From Stentor roeselii (lineage: Eukaryota > Ciliophora > Heterotrichea > Heterotrichida > Stentoridae), in contig RSEH01000079.1 in NCBI GenBank assembly GCA_006503475.1, positions 1 through 64,000 on the forward strand: DNA of 64,000 bases. The letters are read 5' to 3'. Positions 31,051-39,942 of the stretch are shown here, piece by piece. Every line of letters starts with the position of its first letter. Positions within the stretch are counted from its first letter, which is position 1. Below the pieces are notes generated by a model. The model was not told the origin of the DNA and did no database searches. It worked only from the letters and a program-made list of their open reading frames with translations. Made by a program: the position numbers and the translations under genes.

Positions 31051-31893
31051 ATGAGACTCAAGCTCCATCTAGACGAGAGCGTCTTTGGAAGCACTTCGAA
31101 ACTTTGGATAGAAGCTCCAGATTTAATCAAAATTTCCGATTTTCAAGAATATCTCGCTGATTATCTCGGCATCAATCATTCTCTCGATATTTTCATTCAA
31201 GATTTTTACCTTCACCCTTTTTTAAGTTTTTCTGAAATGATTCAAGACTCGGTTTTACTTGTTGTTAAAAAAGTTGAAGTCTTTCAAAAGAATGAAAAAA
31301 TCGTGATTAAAAAGAAAAAAATTCTTAAAAGTAAAGAAAAATTTGATGAAAGAAAAGAAAAATTTGATGAAAGTCAAGAAAAATCTGATGAAAGTCAAGA
31401 AAGGTTTTATGGAAATGAACGGGAAATGAGGGGTGTTAATGAATTTAAGGGTTTTAGAGGAAATTATGAGAAAAATTATGGAAAAACTCAGGGTCAAAGA
31501 ACACTTTATAATAGAAATGGGGATGTTGTTAGTGTTGCTCCGATTGAGAATCAGCTTAAGATTTTAAACCCTATTGAGGAGTTTGAAGAAAAGAAAAAGG
31601 AGTGGAAAATCAAACCCATACCTGAAAGAAAGCCGAAAGTTTTCAATTGTCCGCAACTTATTACGAAAAAAGATGAAGTTTTGCAGTTTGAGCAGCTGAG
31701 CCCAGGACTTCTAATCAGTTTTTCTCTTAAAGGAAACCCAAAAGTAATGGTAAAGATCATTTAGACTGGGACTGTAAAATCAACTGGAAAAATTTTTGTG
31801 ATAGTTTCAGTTGAAGACTCGACAGGCATTTTTAAAGATAAGAAAATTAGGCAACAGGACTTTGTAGAAATCAGAAAAATATACAAAAATTAG
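31051..31893 (+). CDS. Coilin-like protein
   Basis: Exons 31051-31749 and 31765-31893 join across a 15-nt intron to give 275 residues. Residues 1-75 follow the coilin N-terminal pattern: MRLKLHLDES, then LWIEAPDLIKISDFQEYL and an IFIQDFYLHPFLSFSEMIQDSVLL-type ubiquitin-like fold that mediates self-association. The middle is a Lys/Glu-rich linker with KEKFDE repeats. The end (LSPGLLISFSLKG, then TGTVKS and IFVIVSVEDS) forms an atypical Tudor-like barrel, created only after splicing. Coilin scaffolds Cajal bodies, sites of snRNP maturation in the nucleus. It is shorter than animal coilins and lacks an obvious RG box. A ciliate coilin is plausible, though divergence keeps the call below certain. 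Confidence 0.7.
31750..31764 (+). other. 15-nt intron
   Basis: GTAAAGATCATTTAG in the coilin-like gene; its final TAG would otherwise end the frame. Position 10 is A. Confidence 0.85.
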
Positions 31894-32221
31894 TTTGAGA
31901 ACTAGGAGAGCTAAATTAAGAAAATTAGATAAGCTATTTATTATTTATTTTCGATTTAATGGTTGAACAATAAGTTTAGTTAAGTACTTTAAGACAAATT
32001 CAAATAATTCGGCTTTTATTGTCACATCTACATAAAAAACAAGCAAAACATTAAATGTATGGAAAATATTGAACTATTATGATTTAAACATAATTTTTTC
32101 CTAGACTCAAGATAGATTTTTATACTATTAGAAAGAGTCTGTTTTAAAATTATTGATTTAAAGATATACATAGAGGGGAAATAATTAAAAACTTGCTTAT
32201 CGGTACTTTATTATAAATCAT
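31894..32221. other. Convergent intergenic region
   Basis: 328 bp of AT-rich DNA between the stop codons of the coilin-like gene and the globin gene. Nothing recognised. Confidence 0.5.
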
Positions 32222-32578
32222 CTATTCTGGAACAAGGTCCCATTTGAAGGAATACATGATCCCCACTATACTTTCAATATCATTTTCTTCAATTCCATAG
32301 TCCCTTAAAGAAATTTCATAAAGCATTATATACCTCTCAAATACATCATCAGTGATTTCAAGAGTCTTATGCACTCTTTTAACTGAATATGGGAAATGCT
32401 CTCCACTTCTCTTAAAAGCCACATTCAACAAACAAGAGTGCATATTTTTAATACGATCTATGTCTCGACCAGCGAAATAAACTTTAAGCACAGGGTCAGT
32501 GATTGTAATTTGATAGAAATCATTGATCAGTTTATTCCAAAAGTCTCTGTCTCCATATCGATCATAGATGGAATCCAT
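32222..32578 (-). CDS. Truncated (2/2) hemoglobin-like protein
   Basis: A 118-residue frame, ATG 32578 to TAG, the normal length for a truncated globin. It shows the family order: an N-terminal YDRYGD...FWNKLINDFYQITITDPVL helix A/B region, VYFAGRDIDRIKNMHSCLL leading into helix E, and a helix F segment RVHKTLEITDDVFERY with the likely proximal heme ligand His70. Truncated globins bind O2 or NO and are common in ciliates such as Paramecium and Tetrahymena. The usual GG or GGP turn after helix E is weak, so the loop is divergent. Confidence 0.75.
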   Translation of the reverse strand: MDSIYDRYGDRDFWNKLINDFYQITITDPVLKVYFAGRDIDRIKNMHSCLLNVAFKRSGEHFPYSVKRVHKTLEITDDVFERYIMLYEISLRDYGIEENDIESIVGIMYSFKWDLVPE

Positions 32579-33250
32579 TAAAATTTTTATATTATATAAA
32601 ATTTTTGTTTAACTAAAATTTTGTTTTATACGAATTTGGACTCAGATCAAAAAGATTCTTTGAATTAAGAAATTTAAATATTTTAATCAGGACATCATTT
32701 TGAGAGATCTTCTAAGAAATTTATTTTCAAGGTTATTTTTGGTAAATATAACAACTGAAGTAATTTGCTAAATTTTATAAATTTTCTAATTTCTATTTCT
32801 AATCCTTTCAAATTCATTCAATAAAGGAAAGTTGGTGAAAATCACAAGATTTTATTATAGTACTCTTTATAATGTAGAATAGTTTAATTTTTATTTAGCA
32901 TCAAGGAATGCTGAATATCAAGTTTTTCAAGAGATGATAAAACTTAAAAATTATAGATTTTATCTTCTATTACAAGATTTTAATGTCTTTAAAAATTATT
33001 ATTCAGTAGTCTTAAGAAATCCAGATCATCCTTTAAATTATTTAGGAAAAAAAATCTTATCCTCTATTTATCTCAACCAAAAAATAATATCTTTAAAATC
33101 AAAACTGTTTCACATTCTTGAAATACTCTTAAATTCCCCATCTTCTAAAAATCCATTCTATACTAAAAGATAATTTTTTCCATCCTAAACATTCCAAAAA
33201 CCTCAAAACTAATCATTTCCACTAATCCAAAAACCCATCATAAATAACAA
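32579..33250. other. AT-rich intergenic region
   Basis: 672 bp between the divergent globin and cyclic-nucleotide-binding genes. It contains one small frame, listed separately. Otherwise nothing recognised. Confidence 0.4.
32934..33173 (+). CDS. Possible small gene or relic
   Basis: A 79-codon plus-strand frame ending in TAA. The frame stays open about 20 codons upstream of its ATG and reads sensibly (ASRNAEYQVFQEM leading into MIKLKNYRFYLLLQDF), which hints at a longer exon whose 5' end I cannot place: no 15-nt intron joins it to an upstream start. No family recognised. It may be a fragment. Confidence 0.3.
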   Translation: MIKLKNYRFYLLLQDFNVFKNYYSVVLRNPDHPLNYLGKKILSSIYLNQKIISLKSKLFHILEILLNSPSSKNPFYTKR

Positions 33251-34468
33251 ATGATATCCTCAATCAAAGAACTCTGTTCCCAGCCAAAAGGTCTTCGAAG
33301 TGAAGAGTCAGTACTATCCTTATGTTCATTATTACAACAATTCAAAGTCTTTTCAACTTTATTAAAATCATCAGGTCTTTCAAGTCTAAAAGAAGTAAGT
33401 CAATTAGTTTTATACGAATTCATTTCAAACTCATCATTCGTCTTCCGTTTCGGTGACATCGGAACACGTTTTTACACAATAATTGACGGAAGAGTGAGCA
33501 TGCAAGTGCCAAACAACAAGTCAATGCAAGAAGTGATGGTCTATTCATCAGGCTCATCATTCGGAGAGATCGCTTTAGAAGCTTACAAGACTCGAGGAGC
33601 TTCCGCTTATTGTCTAACCGACTGTCACTTCATCTGCCTAGAAAAAAAAGACTACCTTCAATACATGCAGCGTTATCTTGCTGAAAATAAACAAGAAATC
33701 GTAGATTTCTTGAAAAATCTTCCTTTTTTCAACCAAATGAGCATCATTCTACTGAAAAAATTAACTTACAACATAAAAGAAGTCCTTTTCAAAAAAGGAC
33801 AAATTGTCTTTCAAGAAGGTGATGAAGCTAATTTCGTTTTTATCCTTCGAACAGGCGAATGTCATCTCGACAAACTTCTCTCTATTCGAAGCTCTCCTTG
33901 CAAAACTCTTCGACAAACACATCGAGTTGAAAAGTTCACCGCGAAGACTGTCGGCCCTGGAGCCATGATAGGAGAAGAAGCTGTTTTAAACAACTTGCCT
34001 TATAATTTTTCTTGTATTGTCTCTTCTGAATCCGCTGTTCTTTTTCAGATATCATCAAAAGAGTTCTTTGCTAGAATCAATACTGATGATCTTTTAAAGT
34101 ACTTGAAAAGACAAAGTGAAAGTAAGAAAAATTTATTGAATACTTGGGAAAATAACAGAAATAACTTGTCGAGGATTTTTTTTTGTCAGGAAAAAGAAGA
34201 GGAAAAGGAAGATATTGTTGTGAAGAGTGTTAGAAAGATGAGACTCAGAAACTGCGTTTCTGAGAAGAAGGTTAGGATTGATAGTAGAAATGCTTCGAGG
34301 GTTGTTTTAGATGCTATTGCTTGTGAAACTCAGAGGAGTAATGGACTACCGGAATTGATTAGAGCTAGGTCTAATCCCAAGGCGTCGAAAGGAGTGAGTC
34401 TTGTGTCGATGAATGGCTTTCCTGTCCTGCAAGGGATTTGGAGTAAGGTGGGTAGGAAACCGTCTTAA
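33251..34468 (+). CDS. Protein with two cyclic-nucleotide-binding domains
   Basis: A 405-residue frame, ATG 33251 to TAA. The first cNMP-binding fold spans about 25-150, with FRFGDIGTRFYTIIDGRVSM and a phosphate-binding cassette FGEIALEAYKTRGASAYC, close to the FGELAL...RAA pattern of PKA regulatory subunits. The second spans about 160-285, with GQIVFQEGDEANFVFILRTGE and a cassette MIGEEAVLNNLPYNFSCIV in which the usual Arg is replaced, so cAMP/cGMP binding there is doubtful. The rest is a basic disordered tail. There is no kinase, inhibitor RRxS site or docking domain at the N-terminus, so it is not a standard PKA regulatory subunit; a ciliary or signalling scaffold that senses cyclic nucleotides is possible. 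It converges on the Cyc8-like gene, 26 bp between stops. Confidence 0.82.
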   Translation: MISSIKELCSQPKGLRSEESVLSLCSLLQQFKVFSTLLKSSGLSSLKEVSQLVLYEFISNSSFVFRFGDIGTRFYTIIDGRVSMQVPNNKSMQEVMVYSSGSSFGEIALEAYKTRGASAYCLTDCHFICLEKKDYLQYMQRYLAENKQEIVDFLKNLPFFNQMSIILLKKLTYNIKEVLFKKGQIVFQEGDEANFVFILRTGECHLDKLLSIRSSPCKTLRQTHRVEKFTAKTVGPGAMIGEEAVLNNLPYNFSCIVSSESAVLFQISSKEFFARINTDDLLKYLKRQSESKKNLLNTWENNRNNLSRIFFCQEKEEEKEDIVVKSVRKMRLRNCVSEKKVRIDSRNASRVVLDAIACETQRSNGLPELIRARSNPKASKGVSLVSMNGFPVLQGIWSKVGRKPS

Positions 34469-34494
34469 CGACCATCTATGTATTAATTATATCA

Positions 34495-37023
34495 TTACCT
34501 CTTTCTCTTCTTCATAGCAAGGTCCTTAGTTTTATCTCCTCTTCTCTTCTTCCTAAAATCATCATCATCAATATCTTCATCATCATCATCATTGAGTTTC
34601 GTCAAAGTTTCAGCCAAGTCTTCTTCGCTTTCTTTTTTTGTATTAGGTGGCTGAGGTCGATTTCCCATCATTCTCATGTGCATCAAGCCCATCATCGGGT
34701 TCATCATCATGCCGGGCATCATTCCTCCCATTTGACTCATCATCATGTTTTGAAGAGCCATTTGTTGATAAGGGTTCATCGGTTGAGGAGTGTTTTTTCC
34801 TGAGTTGTTCGCGGGAGGCACCATGTTCGGCATCATCCCCATCAGCATGGCCATGTTTGGAACTCCCATCGGGAACATGCCGGGCATACCTGCAAGACCT
34901 CCCATTCCTGGCATTGATCCTGACATACCTGGAGGCATACCTGCCATGGGAGACGCATAAGGATTATTCATTGAAGCATTCGGCATGTTACCCATGTTAG
35001 GCATGTTGCCCATATTTTGCATATTCGGCATGTTTGGCATGTTGCCCATGTTTTGCATATTCGCCATGTTAGGCATATTCGGCATGTTTGGCATATTCGA
35101 CATTGAAGGCATGTTTGGCATGTTTGGCATGTTTGGCATATTTGGCATATTTGGCATATTAGACATGTTTGGCATTCCACCCATTGAAGCCATGTTCATG
35201 TTTGGCATTCCTGGCATGTTCGGCATCCCAGACATATTCGGCATTCCAGGCATTCCAGGCATGTTGCTCATTCCAGGCATATTGGACATGTTAGGCATAT
35301 TTGCCATTGGCTGGTTAAAGTTCATATTCGCAACAGGAGCAGAGTTCCCAAGTGGTTGTGGATTGATATTATTATTTCCACTATGCATATTTTGGTTGAT
35401 ATTCTGAGCAGGAGCCGGTGCTGACATAGTAAAAGCAGGAGTTCCGTTATTATTACTGACTTCGGGTTGAAAAGTCTGAGGTGGTTTAACAGGAGCAGGT
35501 GCAGGAGGAGTGACAACAGGAGGAGGTTGTGCCTTGACCACAGGTGGAGGAGGTTCTTTATGTTCCAGTTTAATCTGAGGCGTAGGAACATATCCTGGAG
35601 TCTTTTGAGGCGGTTGACTTATTCGCTTCGGAAGCTCCGGCATTAAAGACAAGTGACTCACTGACCGGGTCTCTGCATGAGTTATCTTCGGCTTGACTTC
35701 TGGAGCTGTCGGGGAATAAGCTGAAGACTCGTTTGAATCACTTTCTCCTGATTTTTCTTCTTCGTACTCCTCATCGGAAGACTCTTTTACTTTTACCTCC
35801 GGCTGCGCAGCAGACGGCTCCTTCTTCAACTTGTTTATGTCGGGAAGGTTCTTCATTGGCTTTAAACCTTTGTCGTTCTTTTTTATTGAAAAAGGAACTT
35901 CGGATAACTCGAATGTAGGATGAACGAATTCTGGAATTTGTTGAAGGTCTTCACTGTTTTGAAGCTTTTGCTTTCGCTCTGCAGCTAGACTGTTTGTACT
36001 CTCTAGGCTTAGTGCTCGTTGGTAGGCTAGGGATGCTTCTTGTCGCTGGTTGCAATGCTCGTAAAGAACTGCCATGTTGAACCAGATGTCGCTTGAGTCT
36101 TGTGAAATGTTCGAAGCTTTTACGAAACACTCGAAAGCGTCTTGTGGCTGCATTGCTTTCGCGTAGAGGATACCAATGCTTGACCAGTACAGGTATGCGT
36201 TTGGGTTCTTGTAGATTGCTTTTTGGAAAGCTGCTTGGCCTTCTGTGTAGTTTTTCATTTCGAGGTAGGTCCTTCCAAGTAAATAATACAAGTCCCCAAC
36301 CTCAGCACAATTCTCCTTTGCAAAGTCAATCGCCTTATTAAAGTTCTCAATAGCATCCTCAAACTTCCCTTTATGCACAAGAGCCCATCCCAAATACTCC
36401 ATAGTCTTAAAATTCTGTCCATCCATCGAAAGTGCTTCTTCATAAATACCCAGAGCCTCATCAATCTTATTCTCCCTTTCATAGCAATTCCCAATATGAC
36501 AAAGTGCATCAACTTTCCTCGAAACTGGAATATTTTCACAAGCAATTGAATTCTTCAAATAAATCACAGCATTTTCAAAAGCATTCGTTTTCTTATAAAT
36601 AAGTCCCAACTTGTAAAGCACTTCATGTTTCTGTTCAAAGTTCGGGTCTATTCTGAGAACAGCTTGATAAGCCGGTTCAGCAAACTCATAACTCTCGAAT
36701 TTGTGGTATAAAAGGCCGATTCCGTACCAAAGCTGGGGATCCCTGTTGTCTTCCATGGTGTAAAGGGCTTTTTGATAGGCTGTGAAGCACTTCTGGTACT
36801 CTCCTTTAAGTAAATAACAATGGCCTAGTGCAGTCCACGCTTTACCGTTTTCCTCGTTGACCCTTACTATTTTTTCGTAGTGCTTGCAGGCGGAAGCGTA
36901 GTCACTCTGACTTGCGAAGTACTGGGCAAGCTCGCTTAGGGCTCTGATGTTGAACGGGTTCTCTTCTAACTCTTTTTCAAGCTCTTCCACTTGTAAAGCT
37001 GTGAGGTTAAATTCACTTGACAT
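34495..37023 (-). CDS. Cyc8/Ssn6-like TPR corepressor
   Basis: An 842-residue frame, ATG 37023 to TAA. Residues about 18-355 hold about nine tetratricopeptide repeats. The second to fourth match Cyc8/Ssn6 and UTX closely: WTALGHCYLLKGEYQKCFTAYQKALY, then DPQLWYGIGLLYHKFESYEFAEPAYQ. Cyc8 pairs with Tup1 to repress transcription and can also act as a coactivator. Residues about 390-560 are acidic, Ser- and Pro-rich; about 560-690 is a long Asn-Met-Pro low-complexity tract; the end is acidic and then a KKRR-type nuclear signal. The Met-rich tract replaces the Gln-rich tract of the yeast protein. There is no JmjC domain, which argues against UTX. Confidence 0.85.
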   Translation of the reverse strand: MSSEFNLTALQVEELEKELEENPFNIRALSELAQYFASQSDYASACKHYEKIVRVNEENGKAWTALGHCYLLKGEYQKCFTAYQKALYTMEDNRDPQLWYGIGLLYHKFESYEFAEPAYQAVLRIDPNFEQKHEVLYKLGLIYKKTNAFENAVIYLKNSIACENIPVSRKVDALCHIGNCYERENKIDEALGIYEEALSMDGQNFKTMEYLGWALVHKGKFEDAIENFNKAIDFAKENCAEVGDLYYLLGRTYLEMKNYTEGQAAFQKAIYKNPNAYLYWSSIGILYAKAMQPQDAFECFVKASNISQDSSDIWFNMAVLYEHCNQRQEASLAYQRALSLESTNSLAAERKQKLQNSEDLQQIPEFVHPTFELSEVPFSIKKNDKGLKPMKNLPDINKLKKEPSAAQPEVKVKESSDEEYEEEKSGESDSNESSAYSPTAPEVKPKITHAETRSVSHLSLMPELPKRISQPPQKTPGYVPTPQIKLEHKEPPPPVVKAQPPPVVTPPAPAPVKPPQTFQPEVSNNNGTPAFTMSAPAPAQNINQNMHSGNNNINPQPLGNSAPVANMNFNQPMANMPNMSNMPGMSNMPGMPGMPNMSGMPNMPGMPNMNMASMGGMPNMSNMPNMPNMPNMPNMPNMPSMSNMPNMPNMPNMANMQNMGNMPNMPNMQNMGNMPNMGNMPNASMNNPYASPMAGMPPGMSGSMPGMGGLAGMPGMFPMGVPNMAMLMGMMPNMVPPANNSGKNTPQPMNPYQQMALQNMMMSQMGGMMPGMMMNPMMGLMHMRMMGNRPQPPNTKKESEEDLAETLTKLNDDDDEDIDDDDFRKKRRGDKTKDLAMKKRKR
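34980..35320 (-). repeat. Degenerate 9- and 18-bp tandem repeats encoding NMP/GMP units
   Basis: The DNA is a run of near-copies of GGCATGTT- and GGCATATT-type units (seen on the plus strand), giving Met-Pro-Asn-Met repeats in the Cyc8-like protein. The opposite strand therefore also stays open, which is a by-product. Confidence 0.8.
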
Positions 37024-38039
37024 TAGTAATTATACACCATACATCTTTTTCAATGCACACCATTCGTTTGGATCGATTCGAATAAAGAGCCTTTGACTAA
37101 ACATGGCTAGATTGACTGGGAAAAGGGAGGATTAGATTGGATTTGGATTTATGTTGGGACTAGGGAAAATTTTTGGACGGGAATAGGGAGGATGTGGATT
37201 GGGATTTATGAAATGGGAGTGAAACAGTTTCCCAGAAAAAAAGTTTAAAGATGTGAAAATTCTAAGAAATCCAAGCATATCTCAGTCAACTGTAGACGAA
37301 ATCGAGTGAAACTTGAAAAATCTGTAACCCTCTTTTTCCCGGTATTAGGACAGAAACTGAAATCCATATCTACTGTAAAGGTAACCATCAAGTTAAAGTC
37401 AAGTATTTAAAACAAACACCGGGCAAGTTCCTCACAGAGTAAAAGCAAGTAACAGACATTTTTATTATTCACCAATCAAAATCTTCCTAGTTCGACGCTC
37501 TCATCAGAATCTTATTAAAGCCTGATCATTTTCTCCGAACCGCCAAGGACTGAGAAACTGGAAACTTTCAAAGCTGAATTTATTCCGATTTGTTTGGATG
37601 AAAATATGGAAGTTTTCGAGATGATTTAGATAAGGATCTCAGATCTGGATTTCGAGAAAAGGATTGTCGTGAAGGGGCTTGGAGACTTTTTTATGGGGTT
37701 TTTAGATGATTGGATTAGTTATGGTCTGGAAGGAATAGTGATTTTATTATTAAGATTTCAATTTTTGGTGTTTAAATCTAGAAGTTTCTTAAAAATCTGA
37801 CCTCTGACTTTGATCACCTAGGCCATTCATTTTAAAGATTCGATTCGTCTTCAACTTGAATGATTTATCAGCCTTAAATGTTAAATATTCGCGGAGAAGC
37901 CAAACAATAAAAACCCTAAAACCACTCCAAACCTTTTAAAATCCATCAACTTCCAATCCAAAAAACCCATTAAACCAACCTCTAAAATCCCTATAAATGT
38001 TAAAATCACTCTAAATCCAAAACAAAAATCCAAAAAACT
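37024..38039. other. 1-kb intergenic region with a possible gene relic
   Basis: From about 37,490 to 37,780 the plus strand reads as coding-like sequence in two different frames (ALIRILLKPDHFLRTAKD, then PRTEKLETFKAEFIPICLDE and DLDFEKRIVVKGLGDFFMGF) broken by stops. Base use here is closer to genes than to spacer. I cannot name the family. The remainder holds the upstream region of the Cyc8-like gene. Confidence 0.35.
37029..37034 (-). promoter_or_regulatory. TATAAT-like box, 5 nt before ATG
   Basis: Minus-strand TATAAT upstream of the Cyc8-like start at 37023. Confidence 0.4.
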
Positions 38040-39929
38040 CTAATTAAAACTTAAAATCCTAAGTAACCTGAGTACTTTTTTAACAGTATCACTAAGCTGA
38101 ACACTTTTCAATTCCTTCATCCTTTCCCTAGCACTATCCGTAGCATGGTCTTCCATGACCAAATTCAACAAAAAGTGACTAATATCCCCATCAGCACTTT
38201 TCATTTTCTTCTCATCCGAAGTTTCCTTAAGTCCAGTCAAGCAGCACTTATTAAAATGCCAACTGACAGTCCTCCAGTCATGTTCTTCATCTTCGGCAAA
38301 AAACGAGTCATACTCCAAATTTTCCCTGATCCTTGCTAAGACCACATCACCTTCAACAAGTCGATTCCACTTCGTACTTCTAAATGCAAAAGTCCTGATA
38401 TTCATCGAAATATCAAAAATCGCTAATTCTTCAGCATCCCTTGACTTCTGAGTTAATCCAGTCGTTGCAAAATCACGTTCATCAGGCATTAAAAAGATCC
38501 CACATCTTGCAAGTTGAAATAAAAGTGCTCCAGGAGTCATTTTCACATTTTCTAAAAAGCGAAGTTCAGATATTCCTGAAGAATTTACAAATTCTAAATA
38601 TCCTGGAGTGATGATAAATTGAATGTCGATTCTTTTTCCTTTTATGTCGAGTAACACCTGCTCGTCACTGACTGCACGAATGAAAAAGTAAGAAAAAGGG
38701 AAATCTGCTGTTCTTTCTGATAAGACTGCGAAAGGTGCAAGTCTTTTTGTTCTTGCGGAAATGGATTTGGGTTCAGGGGAATAAACTATGTCGCTTATTT
38801 CGGACTCGGACCATGAAAGACTGTTGGGCTCCCAGACTGCGACTCTTAAGGCCCCGGGGGTGGGAATGTAGAGGTAGGAAGGCAATTCGAATGTCATTTT
38901 TAAAGGGGTTATGTTTGTGTTTCCTGTCGCAGCAATTTCTGGACTTGGGTAGGGACGAGGGTTTAAAGTTATTTCAGTGCTTTTTATTGGACGAAGTTTC
39001 CATTCTTTTACACCTTTTGGTTGGTCTGGGTATCGGAAGTTTACTACTTCGAAGATTCCACCGATTACTAAGTCGGTTTGGTCGTTTCTTGACAGGTAGT
39101 CATAGCTAGTCCAAAACACTCTCATAACACAAGACTCTTCAAACAACTGCCTCGGAAGTTCCGCTGAAAGAGTGGACCCATTAAATTCAATAGCTTTAAA
39201 CTTCGGTCCAGTATTCTGATAATTAAGCCAAATTCCCGCTTTTAAATCAGGTCGAAAAGACTTCAAAAAAACATCTTTCTGAGGAGTGGGTTCGGCAAGA
39301 CTCTTAAGTTTCGAACCCGGTGCAGCTGATAAAGGTTCTACAATTTTAATAAGATACTCATCAGCTCTTTGCAGTATCAAAGCCGTAGTTTCATCAAGTT
39401 TCTGCTTGGCAAGAGTTCTAATTCTATAGATATAACTAAGACACCAATTTTTCCTTTCCTGGTCATTTTCTTCTAAAGCATCAGCAAGTGAGTTGATAAG
39501 TGACTGAGTGACTATCTCTGCTTCTTGACACTTATCAAGTACAGCATCTAATACATGAATTTCAGCTTCTGACATCAAAGTAATGTAAGAGTTCATTTGA
39601 CTTTCAATCGCCGGGTCAGGCATCGGGTTACATTCGATGAACTTGGACCATTGGTTCTCATCGTTTGACTTGCTTTTGATTGATGACAGTTCTCGTGAAA
39701 TTTCTTCAAGCCAACCTTTTAACTTGTTTTTTTCTTCACCAAGACGAATTTCTTCTTCTTTTCGAAGTTTTTCTTCGAGTTCTCTTTGGATTTTGTCTTG
39801 TTGTTCTTTTTTCTTCTGCTCTTCTTCGAGACGGATTCTTTCTAGTTCTTGTTGCATTCGAAGTTCTTCTTGTTGCTTTTCGTATTCTTCTTGAAGCTGC
39901 TTTTTTGACTTCTTCTTTTTTGCGCCCAT
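38040..39929 (-). CDS. Axonemal dynein-associated protein, DNAI7/CASC1 (IC97) family
   Basis: A 629-residue frame, ATG 39929 to TAG. It begins with a highly charged Lys/Glu/Gln coiled coil (about 1-75, KKKKSKKQLQEEYEKQQEELR in part), the Casc1 N-terminal region with its GWLEEI...NQWSKFIECNPMPDP pattern, a helical segment, and then a beta-rich Casc1 C-terminal region (IGGIFEVVNF, LRPIKSTEITLNPRPYP, GALRVAVWEPN). Chlamydomonas IC97/FAP94 and human DNAI7 associate with inner-arm dynein I1/f and tubulin. Length and order fit the family (about 600-720). This implies motile cilia. The upstream coiled-coil gene stops 13 bp before its start. Confidence 0.82.
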   Translation of the reverse strand: MGAKKKKSKKQLQEEYEKQQEELRMQQELERIRLEEEQKKKEQQDKIQRELEEKLRKEEEIRLGEEKNKLKGWLEEISRELSSIKSKSNDENQWSKFIECNPMPDPAIESQMNSYITLMSEAEIHVLDAVLDKCQEAEIVTQSLINSLADALEENDQERKNWCLSYIYRIRTLAKQKLDETTALILQRADEYLIKIVEPLSAAPGSKLKSLAEPTPQKDVFLKSFRPDLKAGIWLNYQNTGPKFKAIEFNGSTLSAELPRQLFEESCVMRVFWTSYDYLSRNDQTDLVIGGIFEVVNFRYPDQPKGVKEWKLRPIKSTEITLNPRPYPSPEIAATGNTNITPLKMTFELPSYLYIPTPGALRVAVWEPNSLSWSESEISDIVYSPEPKSISARTKRLAPFAVLSERTADFPFSYFFIRAVSDEQVLLDIKGKRIDIQFIITPGYLEFVNSSGISELRFLENVKMTPGALLFQLARCGIFLMPDERDFATTGLTQKSRDAEELAIFDISMNIRTFAFRSTKWNRLVEGDVVLARIRENLEYDSFFAEDEEHDWRTVSWHFNKCCLTGLKETSDEKKMKSADGDISHFLLNLVMEDHATDSARERMKELKSVQLSDTVKKVLRLLRILSFN

Positions 39930-39942
39930 TTTTTATAACTGA
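39930..39942 (-). promoter_or_regulatory. 13-bp spacer with TATAAA
   Basis: The whole gap between the coiled-coil gene's stop and the DNAI7 start; minus-strand TATAAA at 39932-39937, 2 nt before the ATG. Confidence 0.4.

Noticed and set aside
34985-35407. 140-codon frame on the plus strand with a Met/Gly/Phe repeat
   Set aside because: It is the complement of the Met-Asn-Pro tract of the Cyc8-like gene; repeat structure keeps both strands open.
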